Notes: generated by a model not told the origin, from the sequence alone. A stretch of DNA of 64,000 nucleotides from Nocardioides ungokensis (GCF_013466985.1 NZ_CP059164.1:3233001-3297000), one strand, 5' to 3'; positions 18,939 to 30,151 are shown, counted from the first letter of the stretch. Translations and numbers: made by a program.

Positions 18939-20597
18939 TCAGTGGGCGACGGGCTCCATGCCCTCCTCGGGCAGCTCGACCTCGCCGATCATCTCCTCGA
19001 TCTTCTCGGTGCTGAGCGCCACGTTCATCGCCCAGTAGTAGACGACCAGGCTCCACGCGGCCACGACGAGCGCGTCCCAGCCGAACCCGATCAGCGCGTT
19101 GTCCCCCTTCGGACCGAAGTCGCTGATGTAGACGATGACTCCCATGCCGATCAGGTACGGGATCAGCCACGACGACGCCTTCCAGTCCAGGGTCGGCTTG
19201 TGCTCGTTGAGCTTGAAGACGCGGTTGGCGACCAGGATCGCGTAACCGATCAGGATCGAGACGCCGAGCTTCCAGTCGGTGTCCCAGCCGGTCCACAGGA
19301 TGATCAGGTTGGCGATGATGAACGCCAGCGGCGAGAGGATCCCGGCCGCGGGCAGTCGGTACGGTCGCTCGGCGTGGGGAAGGCGTCGCCGGAACGCGCC
19401 CAGGGAGAGCGGCGCCCCGCCGTACATGAGCACCGACGCGCTGGTGATCAGGCCGACCAGCGACTGCCAGCTCGGGAACGGGAGGAAGCAGATGCACCCG
19501 GTGACGAACGCCGCGAGCAGTCCGACCCACGGGACCGCACGCTCGTTGGTCCACTCGAAGGCAGACGGGACGTAGCCGTTGCGGGAGAGTCCGTAGGCCA
19601 GGCGCGAGCTTCCGGTGGTGTAGATCAGGCCGGTGCCGCCGGGGCTGATGATCGCGTCGGCGTAGATGATCGCGGCCAGCCAGCCGATGCTCAGCAGCGT
19701 GGCGATCTCCGCGAACGGACCGGTGAAGGTCGTGTAGAGGCCGGGGCCGACCTGGTCCCAGGTGTCACCGATGGCGCTCTTCGGCAGGGCGAAGAGGAAG
19801 GTGATCTGCAGCAGGATGTAGAGCACGGTGCCGATGGCGACGGAGCCGATGATCGCGAACGGGACGTCCCGCTTGGGGTTGGCGGACTCGCCGGCGAGCT
19901 GGTCGGCCTGCTCGAACCCGAGGTAGCTGAAGATGATGCCGCCGGTGGACACCGCGGCGAAGATGCCCTTGAGGCCGGCCGGGTTGAAGCCGTTGGCCGC
20001 GGTCAGGTTGCTCGTGTCGAAGTTGGCGATCGCGAGGACCAGGATCGTCAGCAACGGGATCGCGATCTTCCACCAGGTGGCGGCGCTGTTCGTCGCCGCG
20101 AGCTTCTTGACGCCCAGGAAGTTGATCGCGGTCAGGATCGCCATCAGGACGATCGCCACCGCGATGCCGATGGGGTTCAGGACCGCGGTGTCAGGGTCGA
20201 TCCACCCCTTGGCGAAGTCGTAGTGACCGGCGTAGGTGAGCATCGCGGAGACCTCGATGGGGGCGACGGTCGCCGCGTTGAGCCAGGCGAACCAGCCGAA
20301 CGACGCCCCGGCGACGCCACCGAAGGCGTAGTGGGGGAAGCGCGCGGTGCCGCCGGAGACGGGGTACATGCCGCCCAGCTCGGCGTGCACGAGGGCCAGG
20401 ACGACGATGGCGACGCCACCGATGATCCAGGAGATGATCGCAGCAGGTCCCGCCGCGACGAGGGCCTCCTGCGGGCCGAAGAGCCATCCCGAGCCGATGA
20501 TCGAGCCCATCGAGGCCCACATCAGGCCGATGAGGCCGACCTCCCTCACCAGCTTGGTGTTGCGCCGCTTGGTCTGCGGCTCCTGTGTTGCTGTCAT
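18939..20597 (-). CDS. APC superfamily amino acid permease
   Basis: A 552-residue inner-membrane permease with about 12 hydrophobic segments. It opens with VGLIGLMWASMGSIIGSGWLFG, the conserved unwound first helix that binds the amino-acid backbone. Later parts include IIFSYLGFEQADQLAGE and SRNGYVPSAFEWTN, typical of the amino acid/polyamine/organocation family. Substrate is unknown. The start ATG at 20597 has GGAGG nine bases upstream, better than the upstream in-frame start at 20627. A paralogue with near-identical layout lies at 35153-36834. It is flanked by strong hairpins on both sides, so probably a single-gene transcript. Confidence 0.92.
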   Translation of the reverse strand: MTATQEPQTKRRNTKLVREVGLIGLMWASMGSIIGSGWLFGPQEALVAAGPAAIISWIIGGVAIVVLALVHAELGGMYPVSGGTARFPHYAFGGVAGASFGWFAWLNAATVAPIEVSAMLTYAGHYDFAKGWIDPDTAVLNPIGIAVAIVLMAILTAINFLGVKKLAATNSAATWWKIAIPLLTILVLAIANFDTSNLTAANGFNPAGLKGIFAAVSTGGIIFSYLGFEQADQLAGESANPKRDVPFAIIGSVAIGTVLYILLQITFLFALPKSAIGDTWDQVGPGLYTTFTGPFAEIATLLSIGWLAAIIYADAIISPGGTGLIYTTGSSRLAYGLSRNGYVPSAFEWTNERAVPWVGLLAAFVTGCICFLPFPSWQSLVGLITSASVLMYGGAPLSLGAFRRRLPHAERPYRLPAAGILSPLAFIIANLIILWTGWDTDWKLGVSILIGYAILVANRVFKLNEHKPTLDWKASSWLIPYLIGMGVIVYISDFGPKGDNALIGFGWDALVVAAWSLVVYYWAMNVALSTEKIEEMIGEVELPEEGMEPVAH

Positions 20598-20731
20598 CTG
20601 CTCGGACCTCCGTGCGGGTGCGTTCACAGACCGAACCGAGTGCTCGGCCCCCCGGCACCTTCGGATGACCTACCCACCCGCCCACCGGGCAAACACGGCG
20701 CTCTGGAGCCCGCGGCGGACGGCCTCGAAAG

Positions 20732-20788
20732 GACGCCGAGCCGGCGTGGAGCACCCAAAGGAACGGGGCTCCACGCCGGCTCGGCGTC
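20732..20788 (-). terminator. Terminator of ilvBNC
   Basis: A 21-bp perfect stem with a 15-base loop (left arm 20732-20752, right arm 20768-20788), 13 bases after the ilvC stop. One of the most stable hairpins in the window. Confidence 0.85.
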
Positions 20789-20800
20789 GGTTCTGCTGGG

Positions 20801-22423
<1,623 letters not shown>

Positions 22424-22424
<1 letters not shown>

Positions 22425-24167
22425 CAGGCCTCGTCCTCCTCGAACTTCGGCGCCAGGTCGCGGGCGTACTTGATGTCGTCGTTGCTGGTGCCGGCGGCGA
22501 CCATCGGCCACACCATCGCGTCGCGGTGGACCCGGAAGTCCACGACAACCGGCACGTCGTCGATCTCCATCGCCTTGTTGATGGTGGCGTCGACGTCGGC
22601 GGGGCTGTCGCAGGCGAGCCCCACGCACCCGTAGGCCTCGGCCAGCTTGACGAAGTCGGGGATCCGCTTGGAGTGCAGGTCGGTGTTGGAGTAACGCTCG
22701 TTGTAGAAGAGCGTCTGCCACTGACGCACCATGCCGAGCGACTCGTTGTTGATGATCGCGACCTTGATCGGGATGTCGTTGATCGCGCAGGTGGCCAGCT
22801 CCTGGTTGGTCATCTGGAAGCAGCCGTCGCCGTCGATCGCCCACACGGTCGTGTCCGGGCAGCCGACCTTGGCCCCCATCGCGGCCGGCACCGAGAACCC
22901 CATGGTCCCCAGGCCACCGGAGTTGATCCAGGTGTTGGGCTTCTCGTAGCCGACGAAGTGGGCGGCCCACATCTGGTGCTGCCCCACGCCGGCGGTGTAG
23001 ATCGCGTCCGGACCGGCGATCTTGCCGAGCCGCTCGATGACGTACTGCGGGGCCAGGCTGCCGTCGGCCGGCTCGTCGTACCCGAGCGGGTAGCGCTGCT
23101 TGATCCCGGCCAGGAACTCCACCCAGGCCTCGTAGTCGCCGGTGTGGCCGGCGTCGGCCTCGGCCTTCAGCGCGACGAGCAGGTCGCTGATCACCTCGCG
23201 GCAGTCGCCGACGATCGGGACGTCGGCGATGCGGTTCTTGCCGATCTCGGCGGGGTCGATGTCGGCGTGGATGACCTTCGCCCCGGGGGCGAACGAGTCG
23301 AGGTTGCCGGTCACCCGGTCGTCGAAGCGGGCACCCAGGCTGATGATCAGGTCGCTGCGCTGGAGACCGGCGACCGCGGCCACGGTGCCGTGCATGCCGG
23401 GCATGCCGAGGTGCTGCGGGTGGCTGTCCGGGAACGCGCCGCGGGCCATCAGCGTGGTCACCACCGGCATTCCGGTGAACTCCGCGAGCACCTTCAGCTC
23501 GCGGGCCGCGCCGGCGCGGATCGTGCCGCCGCCGACGTAGAGCACCGGGCGGCGCGACTCGAGGATCAGCCGGGCGGCTTCGCGGATCTGCTTGGAGTGC
23601 GGGCGCGTCACCGGCCGGTAGCCCGGCAGGTGCAGCTCGGTCGGCCAGCGGAACGTCGTCATGGACTGCAGGGCCGACTTGGCGACGTCGACCGCACCGC
23701 CCCGGGCGACCGGTCGAGGCGAGGTAGAACGCCTCGGCGACGGTCCGCGGGATCTCGGCCGGGTCGGTCACCAGGAAGTTGTGCTTGGTGATGGGCATCG
23801 TGATGCCCCGGATGTCGGCCTCCTGGAAGGCATCGGTGCCGATCATCGAGGCGCCCACCTGGCCGGTCACGGCCACCATCGGCACCGAGTCCATGTGCGC
23901 GTCGGCGATCGGCGTGACCAGGTTGGTCGCGCCCGGGCCCGAGGTGGCCATGCAGACGCCCACCTTGCCGGTCGCGGCGGCGTACCCCTGTGCGGCGTGC
24001 CCGGCACCCTGCTCGTGGCGCACCAGGATGTGCCGGATCGCCGTGGAGTCCATGAGCGGGTCGTACGCCGGGAGGATCGCCCCGCCCGGGATGCCGAAGA
24101 TGTTCTCGGCGCCGGCCGCCTCCAGCGACTTGATCAGGCTCTGTGCGCCCGTGATCTGCTCGCTCAT
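22424..24167 (-). CDS. ilvB: Acetolactate synthase large (catalytic) subunit (one frameshift)
   Basis: A ThDP-dependent enzyme of about 581 residues. The N-terminal domain begins [33 protein letters not shown] and holds the catalytic glutamate in [15 protein letters not shown]. The ThDP-binding motif lies later, with [15 protein letters not shown] followed by the NN in KVAIINNES. Between them, a net two-base loss near 23695-23712 separates STGRPG from [13 protein letters not shown]. All active-site parts are present on either side, so I read this as a sequence error. It makes acetolactate and acetohydroxybutyrate. It heads ilvBNC and is preceded by a leader peptide and an attenuator. Confidence 0.95.
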
Positions 24168-24218
24168 CCTCTGGTTCCTGTCCTCACTCGTTGCGATCAC
24201 ACACCCGGTCCGGCCAAC

Positions 24219-24250
24219 AAAAAACCCCTCGGCCCGTGGGCAACGAGGGG
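24219..24250 (-). terminator. Attenuator terminator of ilvBNC
   Basis: Minus-strand stem CCCCTCG / CGAGGGG with a 12-base loop (which can extend by a GCCC/GGGC pair), directly followed by TTTTTT. It lies between the leader peptide and ilvB, about 50 bases before the ilvB ATG. Confidence 0.9.
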
Positions 24251-24276
24251 TCGACGCGCGTGCTGGTGTCGTGGAC

Positions 24277-24318
24277 TCAGCTCACGCGTCGCGTGCGTAC
24301 AAGAATCTGCTGGCGCAT
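24277..24318 (-). CDS. ilvB leader peptide (Ile-Leu-Val attenuation)
   Basis: A 13-codon frame encoding [13 protein letters not shown], then TGA. It contains the three regulatory residues Ile (ATT), Leu (CTT) and Val (GTA) in a row, plus a second Val before the stop. Downstream lies a T-tailed terminator at 24219-24250. This is the classical layout of attenuation for branched-chain operons. The ATG follows the candidate -10 hexamer by only six bases, so the leader mRNA may be leaderless. Confidence 0.88.
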   Translation of the reverse strand: MRQQILVRTRRVS

Positions 24319-24324
24319 GCGATC

Positions 24325-24354
24325 ACGGTAGCCGTCGGCTCTCGTGTCCGTCAC
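24325..24354 (-). promoter_or_regulatory. Candidate promoter of the ilvBNC leader
   Basis: On the minus strand, GTGACG (24354-24349) and TACCGT (24330-24325) are separated by 18 bases, resembling actinobacterial housekeeping promoters (TTGAC / TANNNT). Transcription from here would start at or within a few bases of the leader ATG. Identified by eye only. Confidence 0.5.
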
Positions 24355-24366
24355 CAGAGTCTGGCA

Positions 24367-24389
24367 CGCGTCCCAACATCTGGGACGCG
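24367..24389 (-). terminator. Hairpin after the dehydratase-VOC gene
   Basis: A 9-bp stem CGCGTCCCA / TGGGACGCG (minus strand) with a 5-base loop, 44 bases after the stop of the gene at 24433 and upstream of the ilvB promoter. It lacks a T run; an operator role cannot be excluded. Confidence 0.5.
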
Positions 24390-24432
24390 GGTCCCGTCTT
24401 TCGAGATGGCCGCCGGGCGAAACCGGTGGGGT

Positions 24433-25097
24433 CTATCCGCCCTCGGCGCGGCCCGCCCAGGTCGTCACACAGGCCTTGTTGCCCTCGGCGTCGGCCAGCA
24501 CCCAGAACGTCGGGGCACGGTCGTCGCTGACCAGCGTGCCGCCCGCACCGAGCGCGGCCTCCACGCGCGCGAACGCCTCCTCGGCGGCACCCGGATGTCG
24601 AGGTGGAAGCGCTGACGTGGCTCCTCGTGGGCCACGGTCTGCTGGAACCACAGGGTCGGCAGGATTCCCCGGCCGTCGATCAGCTCGTCGTGCAGCGGCG
24701 AGTCCTGCAGCCCCAGGACCGCCCGCCAGAACGGCTTGATGGCGTCGGGCTGTGCGCTGTCGAGCGCGATCTCGAGCACCTGGACCGCCGCGGGGACGGC
24801 GGTGACGCCCAGCCCCGCCGCCAACTTGCTGATCCGGCGGGCCAGCGTGGTGTCACGGGAGGTGACCCCGAAGACGTCGTGGCTGAAGAGCCGCACGTGC
24901 ACCTGGCCGTAGCGCAGGTCGAGGTCGGGATGGTGGTCCATCTCCTCGGCGGCGGCGCCGATCGCCTCGACCAGCCGCAGGCCGGTCGCGAAGTCACCGG
25001 TCCGGTAGCGCGCGTGCAGTGCCTGGAAGAGGACACGCCAGTCGGCGAGTCCCTCCGCCTCGACCTGCTGCGGGGTGAGGGTGTCCGTGCCGCTCAT
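24433..25097 (-). CDS. Pterin-4a-carbinolamine-dehydratase-like domain fused to VOC domain (one frameshift)
   Basis: A fusion of about 221 residues. Residues 1-95 resemble pterin-4a-carbinolamine dehydratase, with WRVLFQALHARYRTGDFATGLRLVEAIG, the motif DHHPDLDLRYGQVHVRLFSHD and VTSRDTTLARRISKLA. The histidines of DHHPD are the catalytic residues of that family. Residues about 108-221 are a glyoxalase/VOC half: IALDSAQPDAIKPFWRAVLGL, HEEPRQRFHLDIRVP, then after an indel near 24595, GGTLVSDDRAPTFWVLADAEGNKACV. The ATG overlaps the stop of the upstream VOC gene (ATGA), so the two are coupled. True pterin recycling is unproven. Confidence 0.75.
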
Positions 25098-25510
25098 GGC
25101 AGCACCTCCTGTCCGATCGGTCCGGGGTTGGTGGCGATCTCCCAGCGGAAGCCGTCGGGGTCGGCGAAGTAGCCGGTGTAGCCGCCCCACTCCCTCTCCA
25201 CCGCCGCCACGACGGGGTCGGCCCCCGCGGCTCGGGCGGTCGCCAGGATCTCGTCGACCTCGGCGTTGGTGCGGACGTTGTGCGAGAGCGTGACGGGGAC
25301 CAGGCCCGGGCCCCGTCGGATCGGTCCGACCTCGGCCTCGAAGCCGGCCTCGGCCCACAGGGAGAGCACCAGGCGCTCCCCGGCCTTGATCATCAGCACC
25401 TCGCCCGGAACGTCGAGGGCGGGCGTCCACCCGAGGCCGTCCACGTAGAAGGCGCGGGTGGCGTCGAGGTCGCGCACCGCCAGGGTCACGAAGCTGATCC
25501 GCTGGTCCAT
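25094..25510 (-). CDS. VOC family (glyoxalase-fold) protein
   Basis: A 138-residue single-unit vicinal-oxygen-chelate protein with ISFVTLAVRDLDATRAFYVDGLGW at the start and GYTGYFADPDGFRWEIATNPG at the end. The latter includes the glutamate that often binds metal. No signal peptide, so cytoplasmic. Members include glyoxalases, bleomycin-binding proteins and dioxygenases, and sequence alone does not decide between them. It is the first gene of a two-gene operon with the fused dehydratase-VOC protein. Confidence 0.85.
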   Translation of the reverse strand: MDQRISFVTLAVRDLDATRAFYVDGLGWTPALDVPGEVLMIKAGERLVLSLWAEAGFEAEVGPIRRGPGLVPVTLSHNVRTNAEVDEILATARAAGADPVVAAVEREWGGYTGYFADPDGFRWEIATNPGPIGQEVLP

Positions 25511-25556
25511 GCCGTCACTCTGGCACAGGGCACCGACGCGACCCTAGGCTCGTGCG

Positions 25557-25913
25557 ATGAGCCACGACAGCGACCCCAGCATCGACTCCAGCGTGCCGCC
25601 CTCCGGCCCGGGGTGCGTCGAGTGCGAGGCGGCCGGCGGCTGGTGGGTCCACCTGCGGCGGTGCGCGCGATGCGGGCACGTCGGCTGCTGCGACAGCTCC
25701 CCCGCGCAGCACGCCACCGCCCACTTCCGCGAGTCCGGTCACCCGGTCGTCGCCAGCTTCGAGCCCGGCGAGGACTGGTTCTGGGACTACGCCCGGGAGG
25801 TCGGCGTGCTCGGTGGACCGCTCGCCCCGCCCACCTCGCGACCCGCGGACCAGCCGGTCCCCGGTCCCGCCGGCCGGGTGCCCGCCGACTGGCAGGACCA
25901 CGTCCACGGGTGA
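25557..25913 (+). CDS. UBP-type zinc finger protein
   Basis: A 118-residue protein with a UBP zinc-finger fold. The cysteine and histidine pattern is C-x2-C (GCVECEAAG), RRCARCGHVGCCDSSP, then QHATAHFRESGHPVVAS, which supplies the zinc-binding histidines. The conserved GEDWFWDY follows. The C-terminal 35 residues are proline-rich and probably disordered. Such stand-alone domains are common in actinobacteria, where no ubiquitin exists; the role is unknown. It is divergent from the VOC gene upstream. Confidence 0.85.
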   Translation: MSHDSDPSIDSSVPPSGPGCVECEAAGGWWVHLRRCARCGHVGCCDSSPAQHATAHFRESGHPVVASFEPGEDWFWDYAREVGVLGGPLAPPTSRPADQPVPGPAGRVPADWQDHVHG

Positions 25914-25916
25914 GCC

Positions 25917-26929
25917 TCACCCGAGGGTCTGGGTGACCTCGCGTCGCTCGCCGTCCACCACGACGCGGCCGAGCGCGCCGTTGACCAGCGGGAGGAAGGG
26001 CTGCGTGTGCCCGACCTCCAGGTCGAGCACGATCGGGATCCCGAGCATCCCCAGGGCGTCGACGACGGCGTCGTGCTGGCTGAAGTCGTCGAGGCTCGGC
26101 GCCGGGGTGCGCCCGACCAGGATCGCGTTGGCGTGCTCGAACCACCCGGCCAGCCGCAGCCCGTGCAGCGCCCGGGCGACGTCGTACGGCCGTGCTCCGC
26201 GGCCTCGAGGTAGACCAGCAGCCCCTCGTCCGCGTGCTCCCGCCCGAACGCCGGCACGTCGCCGTACGCCGTGCCCGCGAGGTCGGAGACGGTCTCGATG
26301 CAGCCGCCGACCAGGCGGCCGCTGACGTCGAGGTCTCCCCCGCCGACCACCGTCCAGGAGCCGGTCGAGTCCAGCTCCATCGTCGACACGTCCGGGTCAC
26401 CCACGTAGTCGTAGAAGCCCAGGCTCCGATAGCGGCCCGGGCTGCGCTGCGTGAACGGCGTCGTCGACCCGGCCACGTCGAGCCAGTGCAGCAGCCCCTC
26501 GGGCGACTCGAACGGGGTGTCCATCAGGTTCCAGCCGTGGAGGGTCGCCCAGCCGAGCCGCAGGGTGATCGGGAGCAGCACGGTGGACATGTCGCTGAAG
26601 CCGACCAGCCAGGTGGGCTCGGCCGCCGCCAGCGCGTCCCAGTCGAGCTGGTCGACCAGGTCGATGGCGAGCTCGCCGCCCCACGGTGGCACGACCGCCC
26701 GGATCGCCGGGTCGACCAGCATGAAGGTGAGCTCGGCGGCGCGCTGCCCCCTCGGGGCGGACACGACGCGGTCGGCGCCCATGCACTCGCCCACCACGAC
26801 GTCGAAGCCCCGGTCCCGCAGGGCGGCGAGGGCGACGTCGAGGCGACCCTGCATGCGCGGCGCGACACCGCTGGACGGCGAGGTCACGCCGATCCGGTCA
26901 CCGGGCTGGAGCGGTCGCGGGAAGCGCAT
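25917..26929 (-). CDS. S66 family LD-carboxypeptidase-like protein (one frameshift)
   Basis: About 337 residues. The N-terminal part has LQPGDRIGVTSPSSGVAPRM, RAVVPPWGGELAIDLVDQLDW and WLVGFSDMSTVLLPITLRLGWATLHGWNLM, the serine-nucleophile region of LD-carboxypeptidase (MccF/LdcA) proteins. The second half reads GRLVGGCIETVSDLAGTAYG, then after an indel near 26200 continues as VARALHGLRLAGWFEHANAILVGR and ends VDGERREVTQTLG. The S66 family either trims murein tetrapeptides or, as MccF, cleaves modified peptidyl compounds. GFSDMST suits the MccF-like branch equally well. It is preceded by kynureninase on the same strand. Confidence 0.82.
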
Positions 26930-27006
26930 GCCCCAGCCTCGCAGCCGGGGAGGTCGGGACGCGAACGGATTAGCGGGCACGGCGCTCCGCTCCTGCCCCG
27001 GCTGTC

Positions 27007-28218
27007 TCAGTCCGCGCGCACGAGCTCCTCCGCGATGGCCTCGATCCCTACCCTCACCTCGGCGTACGACGTCGACAGCGGCGACAGCCCAAGCCTGAGC
27101 CCCTGCGGGTCGCGGTAGTCGGGGATCACGTCGCGCTGCCACAGCGCCGCGGTGACCGCCTGCATCAGCGGGTGGTTGAGCGTCACGTGTCGCCACGCCT
27201 CTCCGGGTCCGCCGGCGAGGCCAGCTCGACGCCCGCCGGGCCCAGCAGCTCCTCGGCGAGCTGTACGGCGTACCCGGTCAGGCCCTCCGACTTGGCCCGG
27301 ACCGCGGGCATCCCGGCCTCGTCGAGGAGGGCGAGCATGTCCTGCATCGCCAGCATCCCGAGGATCGGCGGCGTCCCGGACAGGAACCGGCGGATGCCCT
27401 CCGCCGGCGCGTAGTCGGGGCCCATCAGGAACGGGTCCGCCGCACCGATCCAGCCCTGCACGGGCTGGACGAGGTCGGAGAGGTGACGCGCCGCGACGTA
27501 CACGAACGCCGGGGAGCCCGGTCCGCCGTTGAGGTACTTGTAGGTGCAGCCGACCGCCAGGTCGACGTCCCAGGCGTCGAGCTGCATCGGCACCGACCCG
27601 ACCGAGTGGCTGAGGTCCCACAGGACCAGCGCCCGGCGTCGTGGGCGATGGCGGTCAGCGTCGGCATGTCCGCCAGCCAGGCCGAGCGGTAGGCCACGTG
27701 GCTGAGCACCACGAGGGCCGTGTCCGGACCGACTGCCGCGGCGAGCTGGTCGGCGGTCACGCCGGCGGAGGTGTCGACGTCGATCCAGCGCAGCCGCACG
27801 CCGAGCTCCGCGGCGATCCCCTGCGCGAGGTAGCGGTCGGTCGGGAAGTTGTCGCGGTCCAGCACGATCTCCGCGCGGCCCGGTCGGGCGGCGACCGCGG
27901 CGCGCATCGCCTTGTAGAGCAGCACCGTGGTCGAGTCGCCGATGGTCGTCTGGCCCGGGCCGGCACCGAGGGTGATCCGGGCGAGCTCGTCACCGATGGC
28001 GATCGGCAGGTCCATCCACCGTTCGTCCCACCCGCGGATCAGGCGGCCGCCCCACTCCTCCTCGACGAAGCGGGCGAGCCGGTCCCCCGTCACCCGCAGC
28101 GGCCGGCCGAGCGAGTTGCCGTCGAAGTAGACCAGCGAGTCCTCGGAGCCGACGAAGCGCTCCCGGTAGCCCGCGAGCGGTCGTCACGGTCGAGCCGGGC
28201 GGCGGTCGCGTCAGTCAC
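27007..28218 (-). CDS. kynU: Kynureninase (three frameshifts)
   Basis: A PLP-dependent fold-type I enzyme of about 404 residues that cleaves kynurenine to anthranilate and alanine. It starts at GTG 28218 (VTDATAARLDRDD). Family features are YFDGNSLGRPLR, FVEEEWGGRLIRGWDERWMDLP, the PLP lysine in GCTYKYLNGGPGSPAFVYV, and QGWIGAADPFLMGPDYAPAEGIRRFLSGTPPIL. Indels lie near 28178, 27635 and 27195. No tryptophan 2,3-dioxygenase or kynurenine formamidase is in view, so either those genes are elsewhere or it has a salvage role. Confidence 0.9.
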
Positions 28219-28297
28219 GCGGACATGTCTACCGCGTGGTGGCTTCGCCTCGACCGTGAACCCGCCGGGGACAAGGTCGGTGCACGGCGTGCCGGCG

Positions 28298-29353
28298 TCA
28301 CCCAGCCGCGACCGTGTCCCGGTCCGGGCGGCGGGTCAGGGAGCCCACGGCCAGGCCGATGACGACGCCGATCACGGTCTCCACGCCGCGGTCCCACAGC
28401 AGCGTGCCCGCCGGGATCGGGGCGACGAGGTGGACCATCAGCAGCGCCAGCGGTGTCACGGCGACCAGGGCCAGCGCGTAGTTGCGCCCGACCAGCAGCT
28501 CGGCGCCGACCTGCAGCAGCACGATCACCAGGATCAGGACCAGGCCGCGGGGGTCGACGGCGAACAGCACGGCCGCCAAACCCAGGCCGACCCCGGTCCC
28601 GACCAGCCGGTGCACGCCGCGGGTGACCTGCGGTCCGAGGTCGCGTGCGGCGAGCGGCACCACCGCGGAGACCATGGCCCAGTAGGGATGGCCGATCCCC
28701 GCGGCGGTGGCGATGGAGCCGGCGATCGCGACCGCGAGCCCGTTGCGCAGGGCATGGCGGCGTGCGACGCCGTACGACGTACGCCGGGTGACCGGTGCGC
28801 CGTCGTCCACGCGCTGACCGTGCCGGTGGCGCCACCACGAACCCGCGGCCCCGACGAGCACCGAGAACGCAGCGGACGCGCCGGCGACCACGACCGCGAC
28901 CAGCACGTCCCCCGGACTGCTGGGCAGCGAGGCGCAGGCCGCGAACGCGAACACGAGGAAGAGCGGGCCGGGCGGGTGCCAGTCCTGCGCGTCGGACACC
29001 AGGGAGCCACCGACGGCGACCAGGGCAGCGGCCGGCACCGCCGGCCAGGCCCGCTCGGGTGAGAGCCCGACGACGACGCCCGTCGCGGTTGCCAGCGTCA
29101 GCAGCACTGCGAGCGTCGACTGCATCCGCACGCGCGACAGGTGGACGTGGTTGCGGCCGTAGAGCGACGTGAAGGCACCGAACGCGGCGTAGATCGACCA
29201 CTCCTGGCGGTCGATCGCCCAGAGCACCAGGAGCGGGCCCAGCACGCTGACACCGGCGCGCAGCGCCACGCGGTGAGCGCCCGCGTGCGGGCCGATCCCG
29301 ACCAGCTGGCGCCGGACGTGGCGCCAGCGCGGGGGGTCACTCACGGCCACCAT
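28298..29353 (-). CDS. FUSC family integral membrane protein
   Basis: A 351-residue protein with two repeated blocks of hydrophobic helices. The first block begins RVALRAGVSVLGPLLVLWAI, followed by EWSIYAAFGAFTSLYGRNHVHLSR. The second begins ALRNGLAVAIAGSIATAAGIGHPYWAMVSAVVPLAARD, with the FUSC signature HRLVGTGVGLGLAAVLF. The family includes aromatic-acid and fusaric-acid efflux proteins (AaeB, YccS). The substrate here is unknown. The ATG at 29353 follows AGAGGAC. The frame is intact. No periplasmic adaptor gene is nearby, which is usual in Gram-positive bacteria. Confidence 0.85.
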   Translation of the reverse strand: MVAVSDPPRWRHVRRQLVGIGPHAGAHRVALRAGVSVLGPLLVLWAIDRQEWSIYAAFGAFTSLYGRNHVHLSRVRMQSTLAVLLTLATATGVVVGLSPERAWPAVPAAALVAVGGSLVSDAQDWHPPGPLFLVFAFAACASLPSSPGDVLVAVVVAGASAAFSVLVGAAGSWWRHRHGQRVDDGAPVTRRTSYGVARRHALRNGLAVAIAGSIATAAGIGHPYWAMVSAVVPLAARDLGPQVTRGVHRLVGTGVGLGLAAVLFAVDPRGLVLILVIVLLQVGAELLVGRNYALALVAVTPLALLMVHLVAPIPAGTLLWDRGVETVIGVVIGLAVGSLTRRPDRDTVAAG

Positions 29354-29501
29354 CTTCGTCCTCTCGTGGGGTCCGCACGTCGCCGGTCCCCCGGCCTCGA
29401 GGCCGCGCTTACTCCCGAGGTGACGGGGTACCTCCGGTGGGAGGCCGGCGTTCGCCGGCCCGCCGGTCCGGGAGGGACCGGTTCGTCGATGGAGGGAAAG
29501 C

Positions 29502-30129
29502 ATGTCGATTCTCGGGAGAGCGAACCCGGCGCGGTCCGCCGCCTTCGCACTGTCTCTGCTCATCAGCCTGTCCATGGTCCTGGTCGCCGGCAGCCCGGCA
29601 ACGCGGCGACGACGGCCGCCAGGTCGTCCACCGCGAAGACCGTCGTGGCCCACAGCCCCGCCGGCAAGATGACGTCCCGGATCGCCGGGACGACCAGCAA
29701 GGGGCAGCAGGTCACGGCTACTACACCCCGCTGAAGTTCGTCAGGAAGGACGGCAAGTCAAGGTCCGCGGGCTGGTCAACGGCGTGGTCCACCGCGCCGA
29801 CGGCACCACGCGCACGTTCACGGCCGTGCGCACGCTGCGCGTGAAGGCGATCAACGGGACCCGGTCACCACCGCCCGCCAGGCGGCCCGGGCCAAGGCCA
29901 CCTGCGACGTCCTGCACCTGGTGCTGGCCCCGCTGGACTGGACCTGCTCGGGCTCAAGGTCCATCTGGACCGCGTGGTCCTCGACATCGTCGCCCAGTCC
30001 GGCGCCGCAACCTGCTGGGCAACCTGCTTGCTCGGTCACCGGCCTGCTGGACGGAGGTGTCCAGGGGCGCTGGGCCGCCTGGTCAACCTGTTGAACCAGA
30101 TCCTCGGCAAGCTGGGCCTCGGCGTCTGA
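29502..30129 (+). CDS. Secreted protein of unknown function (several frameshifts)
   Basis: The gene starts at ATG 29502 after GGAGGG and ends at TGA 30127-30129. The N terminus is a long signal peptide: MSILGRANPARSAAFALSLL, then ISLSMVLVAGS. Joining frames gives a beta-like first domain (VVAHSPAGKMTSRIAG, VRGLVNGVVHRADGTTRTF). It ends with an unusual leucine-rich amphipathic region: LHLVLAPLD, LLGLKVHLDRVVLDIVAQ, LGRLVNLLNQILGKLGLGV. Indels break it roughly every 50-100 bases (for example near 29600, 29715, 29760, 29865, 29935, 30005, 30065). I recognise this style of actinobacterial secreted protein but know no function. Confidence 0.65.
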
Positions 30130-30151
30130 CGCCCACCGGATCCCGGCACCA

